NCBI GenBank assembly: GCA_010206265.1
Contig: VIQV01000001.1
Location: forward strand, 62,001 to 126,000
DNA from: Lachnospiraceae bacterium MD329
GTDB lineage: Bacteria > Bacillota > Clostridia > UBA1381
Length of the DNA stretch: 64,000 nucleotides
Reading direction: 5' to 3'
Of this stretch, positions 37,433-46,904 are shown one piece after another. The notes beneath the pieces were generated by a model that did no database searches, was not told the origin of the DNA, and worked only from the letters and a program-made list of their open reading frames with translations. Numbering within the stretch: position 1 is the stretch's first letter; each line of letters begins with the position of its first letter. Both the position numbers and the translations under genes were made by a program.

Positions 37433-37491
37433 AATGATTGAGCAATATTTTATATTAATTTCTGTGGGTTTTATTTTATTGCTCAATCATT
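37433..37491. repeat. 15-base perfect inverted repeat between agrD and the HTH gene
   Basis: AATGATTGAGCAATA (37433-37447) is the exact reverse complement of 37477-37491, with a 29-base AT-rich loop. There is no T run after it, so it may be an operator or a relic of a small mobile repeat rather than a terminator. Confidence 0.6.
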
Positions 37492-37503
37492 GTCCTAACC
37501 TCA

Positions 37504-37531
37504 AAAGAAATATTTAATTAAATATTTCTTT
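37504..37531 (-). terminator. 28-base perfect palindrome at the agrD stop
   Basis: AAAGAAATATTTAA and its exact complement; it overlaps the agrD stop codon. It could end the agrBD transcript, but the stem is almost pure A-T. Confidence 0.5.
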
Positions 37532-37676
37532 ATTCAAAATCCTCAGCATCAAGCAATGATGCAGGAACTTTCGGCTGATATGCTTTCCATATACAGAACG
37601 CGCTTGCTGATATCTGAGCCGCAAACATTGCCGCAAAGCACATAAAGCCACATAATCTTAGTAAAATCTTTTTCAC
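37530..37676 (-). CDS. agrD: AgrD-type cyclic lactone autoinducer precursor (48 aa)
   Basis: A 48-residue ORF starting with GTG after a strong AGGAGGG. Basic/hydrophobic leader (MKKILLRLCGFMCFAAMF), then FCIWKAYQPKVPASLLDAED. It has the same Cys-x4-Tyr-Gln-Pro-Lys-Val-Pro-x-Ser-Leu tail as the AgrD at 11292. By the C. perfringens model the ring is predicted to be CIWKA. It lies 47 bases after the truncated agrB. Short length and GTG start make it easy to overlook. Confidence 0.9.
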   Translation of the reverse strand: MKKILLRLCGFMCFAAMFAAQISASAFCIWKAYQPKVPASLLDAEDFE

Positions 37677-37723
37677 CGTTATCCCTCCTATTCATTATAA
37701 ATTCATTTATATACATATACCGT

Positions 37724-38158
37724 CTATCTGTTTTGCAACAAATTTTTACGGTACTGTTTATAAAATTCAGCTACAACAGATATACTCATATAAAACATTC
37801 CCAAGATAATGCTTAACGCATATTTTTCGATTCCTGTAAATAATGTAATTAGCACAATAGCCGCTATCCAAAATAATGTCAACAAGATAATTCCTGTTCT
37901 TTTAAATTTTTTCTTTTTCCTCTTAGAAACAGGTCTGTTTGGATGTTCAACAGGCGCATATTTAAGAGCAGTCAATTCACAGAAAATTCCAACAGGTATT
38001 ATTAAGTATTTTATGAACTCATTCGGAACATATTTTATAGCTATCATTGCAAGTATATATGCCGCAAAAAATATCATATTACATCTGAAATGACTTGACG
38101 CGTGAAAACCGCCAAGTTGGTGACGCAATAATATAAAAACACCTAAAAGTAATATTGT
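37724..38158 (-). pseudogene. agrB: agrB, N-terminus lost at an IS3-family remnant
   Basis: The frame, open from about 38158, reads ILLLGVFILLRHQLGGFHAS and continues with SHFRC, then about 120 residues with four membrane segments to 37724. The catalytic His and Cys (seven apart) remain. AgrB proteins begin about 45-60 residues further upstream; that part is replaced by IS3-type transposase sequence. The frame could still be started from TTG at 38128, but loss of the first helices should prevent activity. The symbol refers to the intact parent gene. Confidence 0.85.
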
Positions 38159-38583
38159 ATAATAAGTTATACAATAAGCAGCAGACCTGTATTAAAACAG
38201 GTTTTAGATATGCTTGACATTGCTTTTGATAAAATACCGGATAACACAAATCTAATATTTCATTCAGACCAAGGGTGGCAATATCAGCATAGGAAATATC
38301 AAAAGCGATTATTTGAAAAAGGTATTATACAAAGTATGTCGAGAAAAGGAAACTGCTATGATAATGCGATTATGGAGAATTTCTTTGGCTTGTTGAAATC
38401 TGAATTGCTGTGTCTGAGAGAATTTTCATCAATAGATGAATTCAAATTAGAATTGGAAAAATATATATGGTACTATAATAACAAAAGAATTAAAAGCAAA
38501 CTAAAAGGACTGAGCCCTGTTCAATATAGGATTCAATCCTCCTTAGTTGCCTAATTAATTTTTGTCTAACTTTTGGTGGTCAG
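38159..38583 (+). mobile_element. IS3-family remnant (3' part of orfB and right end)
   Basis: Transposase residues begin at IISYTISSRPVLKQV and run to 38554 through the DDE core (FHSDQGWQYQ; MSRKGNCYDNAIMENFFGLL, with the catalytic Glu; YIWYYNNKRI). The left half, orfA and start are gone. The right terminal sequence is TGACCACCAAAAGTTAGACA (read leftward from 38583), a common IS3/IS150-group end. Not capable of moving. It marks the break in agrB. Confidence 0.85.
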
Positions 38584-38621
38584 ATCAAAATCATTAAGTT
38601 GTAAACTTAACATAAAAAATC

Positions 38622-38646
38622 ACCTCCTATGAAACCATAGGAGGTA
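38622..38646 (-). terminator. Terminator after the giant esterase gene
   Basis: ACCTCCTATG / CATAGGAGGT arms around a four-base loop; reading leftward it is followed by GATTTTTTAT. About 130 bases past the esterase stop. Confidence 0.6.
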
Positions 38647-38773
38647 TTGTTATATCAGGATATTTTTTATCATCAATGATAATATCTTAACAGGTGTTAT
38701 AATTTCATATTTTACCGAATTGCCGTCATATCGCTACAAAGAATATTCCTCATTCAAAAACGGTTATCATATC

Positions 38774-41700
38774 TTATACTCCTTTATATGTTTGCGCTAT
38801 CGCCTGTCCTGCAGCTGCGCCGACTTCATTATAAGCATTCTGGTGAAAATGGTAATTATCCTTCATTGACGACTGATATTCAAGGAAAGAACCAACTGAA
38901 TATACATTCTCATTTTCCTGAGCCAGTTCCTCCTGCGCGGCATTTACCGCAACATATGCCGCGTCGTGAGCGCCGTCAGTATCGTCAGAGCCGTTATAAT
39001 GACCTGTTTTAACAATAAACATATCCGTAACTCCTACTTCCTGCATATAATTAAATACTGATAACGTACCATTTTTATATCCTTCCGCGCTTTGACTGCC
39101 GGAATAAATCTTATCGGCGTCCGCCTCACCCTGACACCATACCATAAATATGTGATTTATAGTATAGCCGTTATCTTCAAGATACGTTTTCGCGGCATTA
39201 AGACGCGATTTTGCCTCGGCTTTCTGCGCCGCACTGTTCCAGTATCCAAGGTTTGTTCCGCCGCGCGAGCACTGAACACCCACTATCGGCACACCTGTTT
39301 CACCATAATAACTTTCCATAAGCGAGGATACCATATCGCCTGAACGTCGGTCAATACCGTTACTGCCTGCGTCATTTACAGTGTCGTTATTTTCTTTCTT
39401 ACCAAACGGTCCTGTTATATTAAACAGCATATCAGGCTGAGTAATACTTCTGAATTCATAGCCGTGACCGACAGAACATTTTACAGCGTCCTCATTTTCC
39501 CCGCGTCCTGCCATATTTGACTGACCCATAAATACTGCAAGGTCAACTGTTTTTTGTGTTTTATCTGTATTTGATGTCAGACTGTTATTAAAAAGCCAAT
39601 CCCCTATTTCCTTTGCAGCTTTTTCCTGAATATTTCCGTCCTCACCATAAAACTCACAGTATTCGGCATTAGATGAGCCTGAGCCGTTCAGAGCGGTTAT
39701 TAAACCTCTTGCGTATGACGTATCACCCTCACCGCCGCAAAATACCATAACACCTGAATTTGCGTCTGCTATCGCCTGTGCCTTTGACGTGTCATATTCA
39801 CCGCCTATAAGCATTGCCGCCGCAAAAACATCTGTATTATCTGCAAGCATATTATACGCGCCGTCCGCGCCCTCGCCGTAGCCTGCAATATATATTCTGT
39901 CAGTATCAACATCAAATTTACTTTTTAAATCATCAATAACCGTCATTGCCGTCTGCGCGGCGCTGTCAGTCCACGAATCATTTAATGGGCATTGAGGCGC
40001 AACAAGTATACAGCCGCTTTCCATAAGCTCGTCAAACATATATTGTGCATTATACATCTGACTTTCATTGTCACTGCCCTTTCTTGTTTCACCGTGCAGA
40101 TACATAACTACAGGCATATTGCCGCTCACATTTTCAGGCACATAACAGCGGTATTTCATACCGCCTGCCTCCGCGTACTTAAAATTCGGAAAGGCAGTTT
40201 CCGTATCACCGCCGTTCTGAGGCGCAGTATAAGCTTTAACAGAAAGATTATCAATATATGTATGTCTGTTTGTATTGTTTGAGCCTGAAGAACGCGTTGA
40301 TTTTATGCTTACACCTAAAACAGTTCTTGTTTCCGCGCCTGTCAGTTTTCCGCTGAATGTGCTTGAACCAATCGTAATCTTAACGGTATTGGTTGTAAAA
40401 TCAATTTCATTTATAACCTGAGTTACTCCTGCTCCCATACCGTCACCGCTTACCTTAGTTATTCCCACGCTTTCATCAGATGCTACAGACGTATTGGCTA
40501 TATCAAGTGATATTTTACTGTTATATAAATCCAGCCGGCAGTCAACAAGGCTTGAGCCCTCGCTGTCTGTAATCGTATATCCCAGCATAAGAGTGCTCAG
40601 AGAACCAAGCCGCAAATCAAAAGCTGTTTTTATTATATCTCCTGCTGCCGCAGGGTCCAGCTTAACCTTCAGTTCACTTGCAGTTCTGTCATTCACATCA
40701 AATTTTATGTTTTTATTATCTGCGTTCCAAGAGGCATTTCCGGAAATTACAGGAACATTATTTCCTTCATTCGCAGTCTGATTTGTTTCAAAATCCCACA
40801 CCTTTGAATAAATCTCTTCCGGCGACGCATTATCGGCAATAAACTGTTTAGCCTCGTCAACCGAATATACTCTCATAACTCCGCTTTCTGTTCCTCGGTT
40901 TGTACCGTCAAGAGAGGCTAAGTCTTTATAAGTGTAGGAATAGTCCGTCGTTTCATATCCCATTTTACTCATCTCCGCGCATATTATTGACGCCGCAAAA
41001 AGCGCGCTGTGCTGTGTAAGATGAAGATTATCACCAACGTGATAATTATTTGTTATCCAATTTTCATCACCTGTCTGCTCCTTTGCATTTTCTGTGTAGA
41101 GCATAGTATATTTATTAAGGTCGATAAAACCTGCGCCGATTTCTTTTGCAAAATCAGAAAGAATATTACTGTCAGACGCCTTATTATATGTAAAATACGT
41201 CTTATGCTGATACTTACTGTTGTATACAGGACTTATAATTATCGGTTCCGCGCCTGCCGCTTTCGCCGCGTCAGCCTGCAATTTTATATTTGCCTTGGCA
41301 GTTTCGACATCAACTCTGTTTGAACTGCTGACAGCGTCATTAATACCAAAATCTATAAGCAGTGTATCGCCCTTCTGTATACGCTTTGATATTGCGTCAA
41401 GTGATTCTGCATTCCACGTTCCTGCCGTCGCACTCGGCTGACCCCAGTTCGCCACCGAATACTTATCAGAAAGGAATTTATCAAGCTGCATACCGAATCC
41501 CGTCATCATAATCTTACTGTTTTCCAAATCGTCCCCACTTATCGGATAATAATTCGCAGATTCGCTGTCACCTGCCACCCAAATTACAGGCTTTCTGCTA
41601 TCCTGTGGTACACGCACAATTTCAACCGACGCAATACGTTCATTGTTTCCGCTCAGATTACCAAAAGTAATATCAGCGTTGCTTTCTATATTAACCGCAG

Positions 41701-44700
41701 GCGCATACATAACCGCGCTGCCTGACGGACGATTCTGAGAGCCTGACGAATTTGTATTCTGAATTATCTGTACACCCTCGCTGTAAACGTCACTTCTCGC
41801 TCCGCCGACACGATATATTGTTATATCGTAATAACCCTTTGGCAGGTCAACCTTTATCGGTCTGCCGTCAACAGGCTTACAGCCGTTTTCATTTATGGCA
41901 TAGTCCGCGTTTATAAGACCGTATCCCTTTTCTGAGGTATATGAATCCGCGCCTACCTTTACAAAGCCTTTTATATGCTCATCTGTCGGGTTTGTCTGAT
42001 TTGTAAATTCAAATTTGTATTCAGGCACAACCGTTACTTTATCACCTGTTGTATTATGAACCTTGCCATTCTGCGCTGTTACAGTTTCGCTTGTTCCGTC
42101 GCTATGGTATATCCTGTAAGTAGTATTGTCATACATTTTAAGAGAAGATACGTCTATATACTCGTCTGACGACACCACCTCTATTTCAGGATTTACAGGC
42201 GGAACAGGCTCAGGGTCATTAACCTCTATATCACTTACCTTAATCACCTGAGGGCTGTCAATCGGGGTCATACTTTCTAAGCTTTCCCAACTCATAAGCT
42301 TTATCGTATAACCTTCCGTGTCATCAGGTCTTATAAATTTAAATTCGCGTTCCTTCGTATTATCCGTTTCTGTAAATATCTGCTGTAACACATCTCTATG
42401 GTACATTGCTGCTATAATTATCCCGTTAAAGCCTTTGTCTGTTTTAACTGTAACGCTGTCGCCCGAAATACTCTTTTCAAGTATCTTAATATTTTTCTCC
42501 TGCGGCTGTAATGCTAAGTTTAAATCAATTACAGAAGGCAGTTCAGACTGTGTTTCACCTGAAATAAGCTGCGCCGCACGCGTCGTAATTTCAGGAAGTA
42601 TGTAGTTTGAAAAATCGGTATAGTAATGGTTGTAGTCCTTCCACATTGCCATCAACTCATTCGCTTTTTCACCTGCCGCGCCTCTTGCCTCCGACGCTGT
42701 TTTACCGTTATCAACCGCTGAATTATATACGGTTCTTACATCATTGGTCATAAGATTATCAGCAATTTTACCTATATCAATAAAACCTAAAACCTTATTA
42801 TCGGCATTCGCTTTTCTTTCCTCGTAAATCTCACGGATTGCCGTATCATACGGGTTTGTACGCATACCTTTAAACAATACATTATCCCCGTCATAAACTT
42901 TACCCTGAGCCGAGCCGTAATTGCCTGCAGGCGTATAACTTCCCAGAATAACATACGCGCCCATATCTTTAATCGCGTCAATGTATATGTTGTTATATTC
43001 CTTAAACTGTTCTTTGGACGAACTGCTGTCGTTCGTTCCCATACCGCTTATCGAAACAACATCATCTGGTCTTATACCGCATAGGACATTGTTTAATAAC
43101 CCTTCACTGTAATATGAACGGTGCTGTCTGCCTGCCTGACCGCTGTTATGGAATGAGCTTACCGTATTATTAAGTTTTTCATATTTTGCAAGAGTATTAT
43201 TTAAAGTATACCCCCAGCTTCCGTTCTGCTGAACCGTAGAATCGCCTATTGTCCACCACGCAGGCTTTGCATTTTTATCCCGTTTTGTTTTTTCAATTGA
43301 GATACTTTTTATTTTACCCTCGCCCGACATTGTTATATCAAGTATACCGTCACCGAATACTGCCGTATTGTATGTATCAGTTTCAAGATTTGTCTTTGTT
43401 CTTTCAAAGCCTGTCAGAGCTGAATTTATTTTTTCACATTTAATCTTACCCTGATATTCTATACTTACTGAATAAACCTCGCCTTTTTCAAGTTTTACAT
43501 TAAATCCGAAATCTGTACCCGATATATATTCTCCGCTGTCTACGCCTGTACCCGTAATACCGTAACCGCGGCTGTCGGAATATGTATCTGATACAGAAAC
43601 AGACGTATATCCCTCCTTAACATTGTCCGTACCAAAATCAAATTTAAAGTTATATATGCTCACCTTTACCGAACGCGATATATTGCCTGATACAGCTCTT
43701 ACATAAATCTTCTGAGGCTTTGCAGAAGGTGTAACAGTCAAAGTTCCGTCATCTGAAATTGAGATTCCCTCAGCGCTTAATACTGCCGTATTGTCAGAAT
43801 TATAAAGTGAGTAAGTAATATTTCCGTCAATGCTTTCTCCGTTTCCGTTTCTAAGTTCTGCAGAATATTTGTACTCAGAAATTTTATTTGTATCAATTAC
43901 TGCACCTGCAGGCGCCATAACAAACGAAATATTATCCTTTGTACCAACGAGCTTTATCGTTTTAATCACTGATATACCGTTTATTGTAACCTTTATCGGA
44001 ATTTCACCTGATGCGGCAGACGAATCAACTGTAAGCACCGCACTTTTTGCGTCCTTAGTCGCAATAGTCACGCCTTCCGCCGTTTCATCATCAATTTCCC
44101 ACTCTGCTGTACCCAGTGCGTCATCACCGCCGACAACTTTCGCTGACACCGACAACTCAGCTGTGCTGCTGCCGCTTGCAGGTATCGTCACCGTCTGAGG
44201 AGCCGTTATATTTACGGTATCTTCATCAATCTTTGCATATTCAACAGTGACATTGTTTATATCAATCGAATTATTTTTTTCTTTTGCAAGCGTTATTCTG
44301 TAATATGTACCCGAAGTATAGCCGTCCTTGAAATTCATTACGCCTGTTTGGGCAATCGGAGTTTCATTTGAATAAATTCCGTCTGCCTTTAAATTATAAA
44401 TCTTAGCAAAACAAAGGTTGCTCGTCGGGTCTGCCGTTATTTCAATATGATACCACTTGTTCTTTTCACCTGCGCATATGCTATTTCCGTTAAACGTAAT
44501 CTCCGCTCCTGAAAAGGCAAGTTCAAACGCTGTTGAATTAAAGGCTGTAACAGTTCCCTTTGCTGTATCTGCACCGTATGTAATAACAGTATCCATTCCA
44601 AACCGAACATCTTGTGAAAATACGGTTTGCGCCGTAATATTACCTATCGTGTTATAAATATAAGAAGAATTTCCGATAGCATCTCTTGTAAGTGAAAGAT

Positions 44701-46774
44701 ACTTTCCTGTGCTGTCCGAATTAAGCTTTATGTAACTGCTGTCTGAACCGTCGGTAGACCAACCGCCCAAAAGAACATCATTTTTTTTAGCCGAATATCC
44801 CACAAGCGCACTGTCATATTTATTAAAATCTGAAACATACCCCTGTCTTGGCAGTATTACTGACGAGTCACGGCTTGTATCAGATAAAAGTAAAAGCGGC
44901 TTTGAAACAGAGAGAGATTTATTGTTGTATGTAACTGTTGCCGTGACCTGTCCGTAATAATTCTCAGCCGTATTCTTCAATTTAAAATTAACTGCGGTCT
45001 GCGCTTTATCGGTTATTTCACACAGACCATAACTGTCGCAGTATACTGAGCCTGTTTCGCCTGTGGGCTTTCCGCCCATTATACGAAAACCGTCAAATTT
45101 CCAGTCTATTGTATAATCTTCTACTCTTTCATCAGGATTTGCAACAATGCTTGTTCCCCTCTCGCCCATAATTGTAAGCGATATATTATTATCTGCGTAA
45201 GTGTCGCCGTCCGCACCCATAATAAGAAGATTATCCGCAGGGAAATCATTAAAATCCACAGACGCAATATTCTCTATATAACTTTCCGAAATCTTTGCAG
45301 TTATAGTCATATCCGCAGTTATCGAAAATACGCTTAATTCCTTCGATGACTTTATTTCCCCATTTACATTCCAGCCCAGAAAGCTATCACCGTAAACTGA
45401 CATATCCGGAATGTTTACCACGCTTTCGCCGTTCAGAACATACTGCGAAAATTCGCTTATCCCATCATTTATTTTTACTGTATGGTAAATTTCATTCAAA
45501 TCGCTGTCAAGCGCTTTTGAAATTTTTATATTATCAATACAGGTATCACTGTTTGTTGACGGCGAAAGAAGGTGGATACACTTCCACGAACTTATGTCAG
45601 GCGACATATCCGTCATACCGTGATAATATGTTGTTCTGCCGTCAAGCGACGTTATATACGCAATTACTTTATGCGTTTCAAAATTGCCTATAACCTTTAT
45701 ATGCAGCCACGGATTACCCGTAATTTCCTTTGATGTGAAAACAGGTTTTGTATATCTGTCAATCCTCATATTACTGTCATCTGCCGTATTATTGATTACA
45801 TATAAATCTGAACCCATAGGACGCGCCATTGTAAAGGCATATTTCGCGTTTGAATATCTGCCGTGATTTGCATATACGGAATTTTTGGTTTCCAAAAGCT
45901 CCAAATCCGATACATTTGCATTTGATGATGACTTAAAATCACATTCAAACACAAAATTTTCACTTACGGCTGCCGGCAGTTCAACATAACCGCTGCGGCA
46001 AGTACCGCTCTTTCCCGATACTACCGTCTGATATTTTCCTATACCTTGCGTACTGTCCGATTTTATGCTCATTGTTCCGGCAGGCGATGTCCAGCCCCCT
46101 CCGCCGCCTAAGGTATAGCTTTCAAAATTCTCTGAATATATAATTTCCCTGTCAGGTTCAGCTGACGGTGTTGTAGTCGGATTTTCAGTGGGCGCTGTCG
46201 TTTCAGCGGGCTTTTCTTTCGGAATAAAACTCAGTGAGGTTACAGCCGTTGTATTAACTCTAAACCATACTCTGAATATTTGCCCTTTTGTAAGTTCTAA
46301 AGTAATTGATTTTTTGTACGCACGCGTACCGCCGTCTATTGAATAATTAAAATTATCTGCTCCGTTACAAGTCAGGCTGCCGTCCGCAGGCGCCGTAAAC
46401 TCGATATATGAACTGTCAGTATATGCGCAGGTACTTGATTTTCCTTTTACAAATACCTTCCCGTCCGCGCTCACATATGTACCCTGATATGTAAGATAAG
46501 CAGTGGTGTGCTGGTCAATAGGAATAATATCCGCCTCAGTACCGTATTGGGTATCTGCACCGTTTTTCACAAGACTTGAAAAATCACACTCATACGGTTT
46601 ATAGTCATATTCCGTTTCTTCATCTGCATAACTCTGTATTCTCATTTCTTTATCCTCGCTTATAACAAAATCAGATTCCCACATTTTTTGCATAGGCTTA
46701 TCCTCCGCAAAAACAGGAAATACTGATATTGCTATTGTAAACGCGGTTATAATACTAATTATTCTTGCTTTCAT
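38774..46774 (-). CDS. Giant secreted multi-domain carbohydrate esterase (2666 aa)
   Basis: Signal peptide, a Thr/Pro linker near 200, a LamG-like sugar-binding region (about 215-420), several Ig-like/beta domains, then a chain of esterase-like domains. An SGNH hydrolase begins near 1170 (WWTIGDSTVQQ, GMGTND). A second one near 1730 (VAGDSESANY, FGINDA, DNLHLT) resembles rhamnogalacturonan acetylesterase. An alpha/beta hydrolase lies near 2200-2390. A sialate-O-acetylesterase (SASA)-like domain follows near 2415-2666 (FMGQSNMAGRG, VWCQGEAD). Likely deacetylates pectin or other acetylated glycans outside the cell. In the third domain the nucleophile elbow reads AGYGEGADG, with Gly where Ser is expected. 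No cell-wall anchor is visible. Confidence 0.92.
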   Translation of the reverse strand: MKARIISIITAFTIAISVFPVFAEDKPMQKMWESDFVISEDKEMRIQSYADEETEYDYKPYECDFSSLVKNGADTQYGTEADIIPIDQHTTAYLTYQGTYVSADGKVFVKGKSSTCAYTDSSYIEFTAPADGSLTCNGADNFNYSIDGGTRAYKKSITLELTKGQIFRVWFRVNTTAVTSLSFIPKEKPAETTAPTENPTTTPSAEPDREIIYSENFESYTLGGGGGWTSPAGTMSIKSDSTQGIGKYQTVVSGKSGTCRSGYVELPAAVSENFVFECDFKSSSNANVSDLELLETKNSVYANHGRYSNAKYAFTMARPMGSDLYVINNTADDSNMRIDRYTKPVFTSKEITGNPWLHIKVIGNFETHKVIAYITSLDGRTTYYHGMTDMSPDISSWKCIHLLSPSTNSDTCIDNIKISKALDSDLNEIYHTVKINDGISEFSQYVLNGESVVNIPDMSVYGDSFLGWNVNGEIKSSKELSVFSITADMTITAKISESYIENIASVDFNDFPADNLLIMGADGDTYADNNISLTIMGERGTSIVANPDERVEDYTIDWKFDGFRIMGGKPTGETGSVYCDSYGLCEITDKAQTAVNFKLKNTAENYYGQVTATVTYNNKSLSVSKPLLLLSDTSRDSSVILPRQGYVSDFNKYDSALVGYSAKKNDVLLGGWSTDGSDSSYIKLNSDSTGKYLSLTRDAIGNSSYIYNTIGNITAQTVFSQDVRFGMDTVITYGADTAKGTVTAFNSTAFELAFSGAEITFNGNSICAGEKNKWYHIEITADPTSNLCFAKIYNLKADGIYSNETPIAQTGVMNFKDGYTSGTYYRITLAKEKNNSIDINNVTVEYAKIDEDTVNITAPQTVTIPASGSSTAELSVSAKVVGGDDALGTAEWEIDDETAEGVTIATKDAKSAVLTVDSSAASGEIPIKVTINGISVIKTIKLVGTKDNISFVMAPAGAVIDTNKISEYKYSAELRNGNGESIDGNITYSLYNSDNTAVLSAEGISISDDGTLTVTPSAKPQKIYVRAVSGNISRSVKVSIYNFKFDFGTDNVKEGYTSVSVSDTYSDSRGYGITGTGVDSGEYISGTDFGFNVKLEKGEVYSVSIEYQGKIKCEKINSALTGFERTKTNLETDTYNTAVFGDGILDITMSGEGKIKSISIEKTKRDKNAKPAWWTIGDSTVQQNGSWGYTLNNTLAKYEKLNNTVSSFHNSGQAGRQHRSYYSEGLLNNVLCGIRPDDVVSISGMGTNDSSSSKEQFKEYNNIYIDAIKDMGAYVILGSYTPAGNYGSAQGKVYDGDNVLFKGMRTNPYDTAIREIYEERKANADNKVLGFIDIGKIADNLMTNDVRTVYNSAVDNGKTASEARGAAGEKANELMAMWKDYNHYYTDFSNYILPEITTRAAQLISGETQSELPSVIDLNLALQPQEKNIKILEKSISGDSVTVKTDKGFNGIIIAAMYHRDVLQQIFTETDNTKEREFKFIRPDDTEGYTIKLMSWESLESMTPIDSPQVIKVSDIEVNDPEPVPPVNPEIEVVSSDEYIDVSSLKMYDNTTYRIYHSDGTSETVTAQNGKVHNTTGDKVTVVPEYKFEFTNQTNPTDEHIKGFVKVGADSYTSEKGYGLINADYAINENGCKPVDGRPIKVDLPKGYYDITIYRVGGARSDVYSEGVQIIQNTNSSGSQNRPSGSAVMYAPAVNIESNADITFGNLSGNNERIASVEIVRVPQDSRKPVIWVAGDSESANYYPISGDDLENSKIMMTGFGMQLDKFLSDKYSVANWGQPSATAGTWNAESLDAISKRIQKGDTLLIDFGINDAVSSSNRVDVETAKANIKLQADAAKAAGAEPIIISPVYNSKYQHKTYFTYNKASDSNILSDFAKEIGAGFIDLNKYTMLYTENAKEQTGDENWITNNYHVGDNLHLTQHSALFAASIICAEMSKMGYETTDYSYTYKDLASLDGTNRGTESGVMRVYSVDEAKQFIADNASPEEIYSKVWDFETNQTANEGNNVPVISGNASWNADNKNIKFDVNDRTASELKVKLDPAAAGDIIKTAFDLRLGSLSTLMLGYTITDSEGSSLVDCRLDLYNSKISLDIANTSVASDESVGITKVSGDGMGAGVTQVINEIDFTTNTVKITIGSSTFSGKLTGAETRTVLGVSIKSTRSSGSNNTNRHTYIDNLSVKAYTAPQNGGDTETAFPNFKYAEAGGMKYRCYVPENVSGNMPVVMYLHGETRKGSDNESQMYNAQYMFDELMESGCILVAPQCPLNDSWTDSAAQTAMTVIDDLKSKFDVDTDRIYIAGYGEGADGAYNMLADNTDVFAAAMLIGGEYDTSKAQAIADANSGVMVFCGGEGDTSYARGLITALNGSGSSNAEYCEFYGEDGNIQEKAAKEIGDWLFNNSLTSNTDKTQKTVDLAVFMGQSNMAGRGENEDAVKCSVGHGYEFRSITQPDMLFNITGPFGKKENNDTVNDAGSNGIDRRSGDMVSSLMESYYGETGVPIVGVQCSRGGTNLGYWNSAAQKAEAKSRLNAAKTYLEDNGYTINHIFMVWCQGEADADKIYSGSQSAEGYKNGTLSVFNYMQEVGVTDMFIVKTGHYNGSDDTDGAHDAAYVAVNAAQEELAQENENVYSVGSFLEYQSSMKDNYHFHQNAYNEVGAAAGQAIAQTYKGV

Positions 46775-46805
46775 TGCTATTCTCCTTATATTATATTTTA
46801 TCTAT

Positions 46806-46834
46806 ATTATACAATATTTTCGCTTTCCTTCAAA
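46806..46834 (-). promoter_or_regulatory. Promoter of the giant esterase gene
   Basis: Minus strand TTTGAA (46834-46829), 17 bases, TATAAT (46811-46806), 32 bases ahead of the ATG; the start also has an AAGGAG site. Confidence 0.65.
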
Positions 46835-46864
46835 TTGCATTTTATATAGTTTTGTTTGCATTTT
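46835..46864. promoter_or_regulatory. Tandem TTGCATTTT repeats, probable AraC-type binding sites
   Basis: TTGCATTTT occurs at 46835-46843 and 46856-46864, 21 bases (two helical turns) apart. The first abuts the -35 of the esterase promoter; the second overlaps the -35 of the araC-type promoter. Confidence 0.5.
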
Positions 46865-46884
46865 TTGATATTCTATGCTAAAAT
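46856..46884 (+). promoter_or_regulatory. Promoter of the AraC-family gene
   Basis: TTGCAT (46856-46861), 17 bases, TAAAAT (46879-46884), 20 bases before the ATG. Confidence 0.55.
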
Positions 46885-46904
46885 AATTTTAAGGCGGTGA
46901 TTTT

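Noticed and set aside
37724-38128. A functional short AgrB starting at the TTG codon at 38128
   Set aside because: The frame begins just before the catalytic motif and lacks the first membrane helices; no ribosome site precedes the TTG.
38584-38646. A strong AGGAGGTG site and ATG beside the IS3 end, as if a gene began there
   Set aside because: The frame ends after about 15 codons, crossing into the IS, and the site is the arm of a hairpin followed by six T; read as the esterase terminator.
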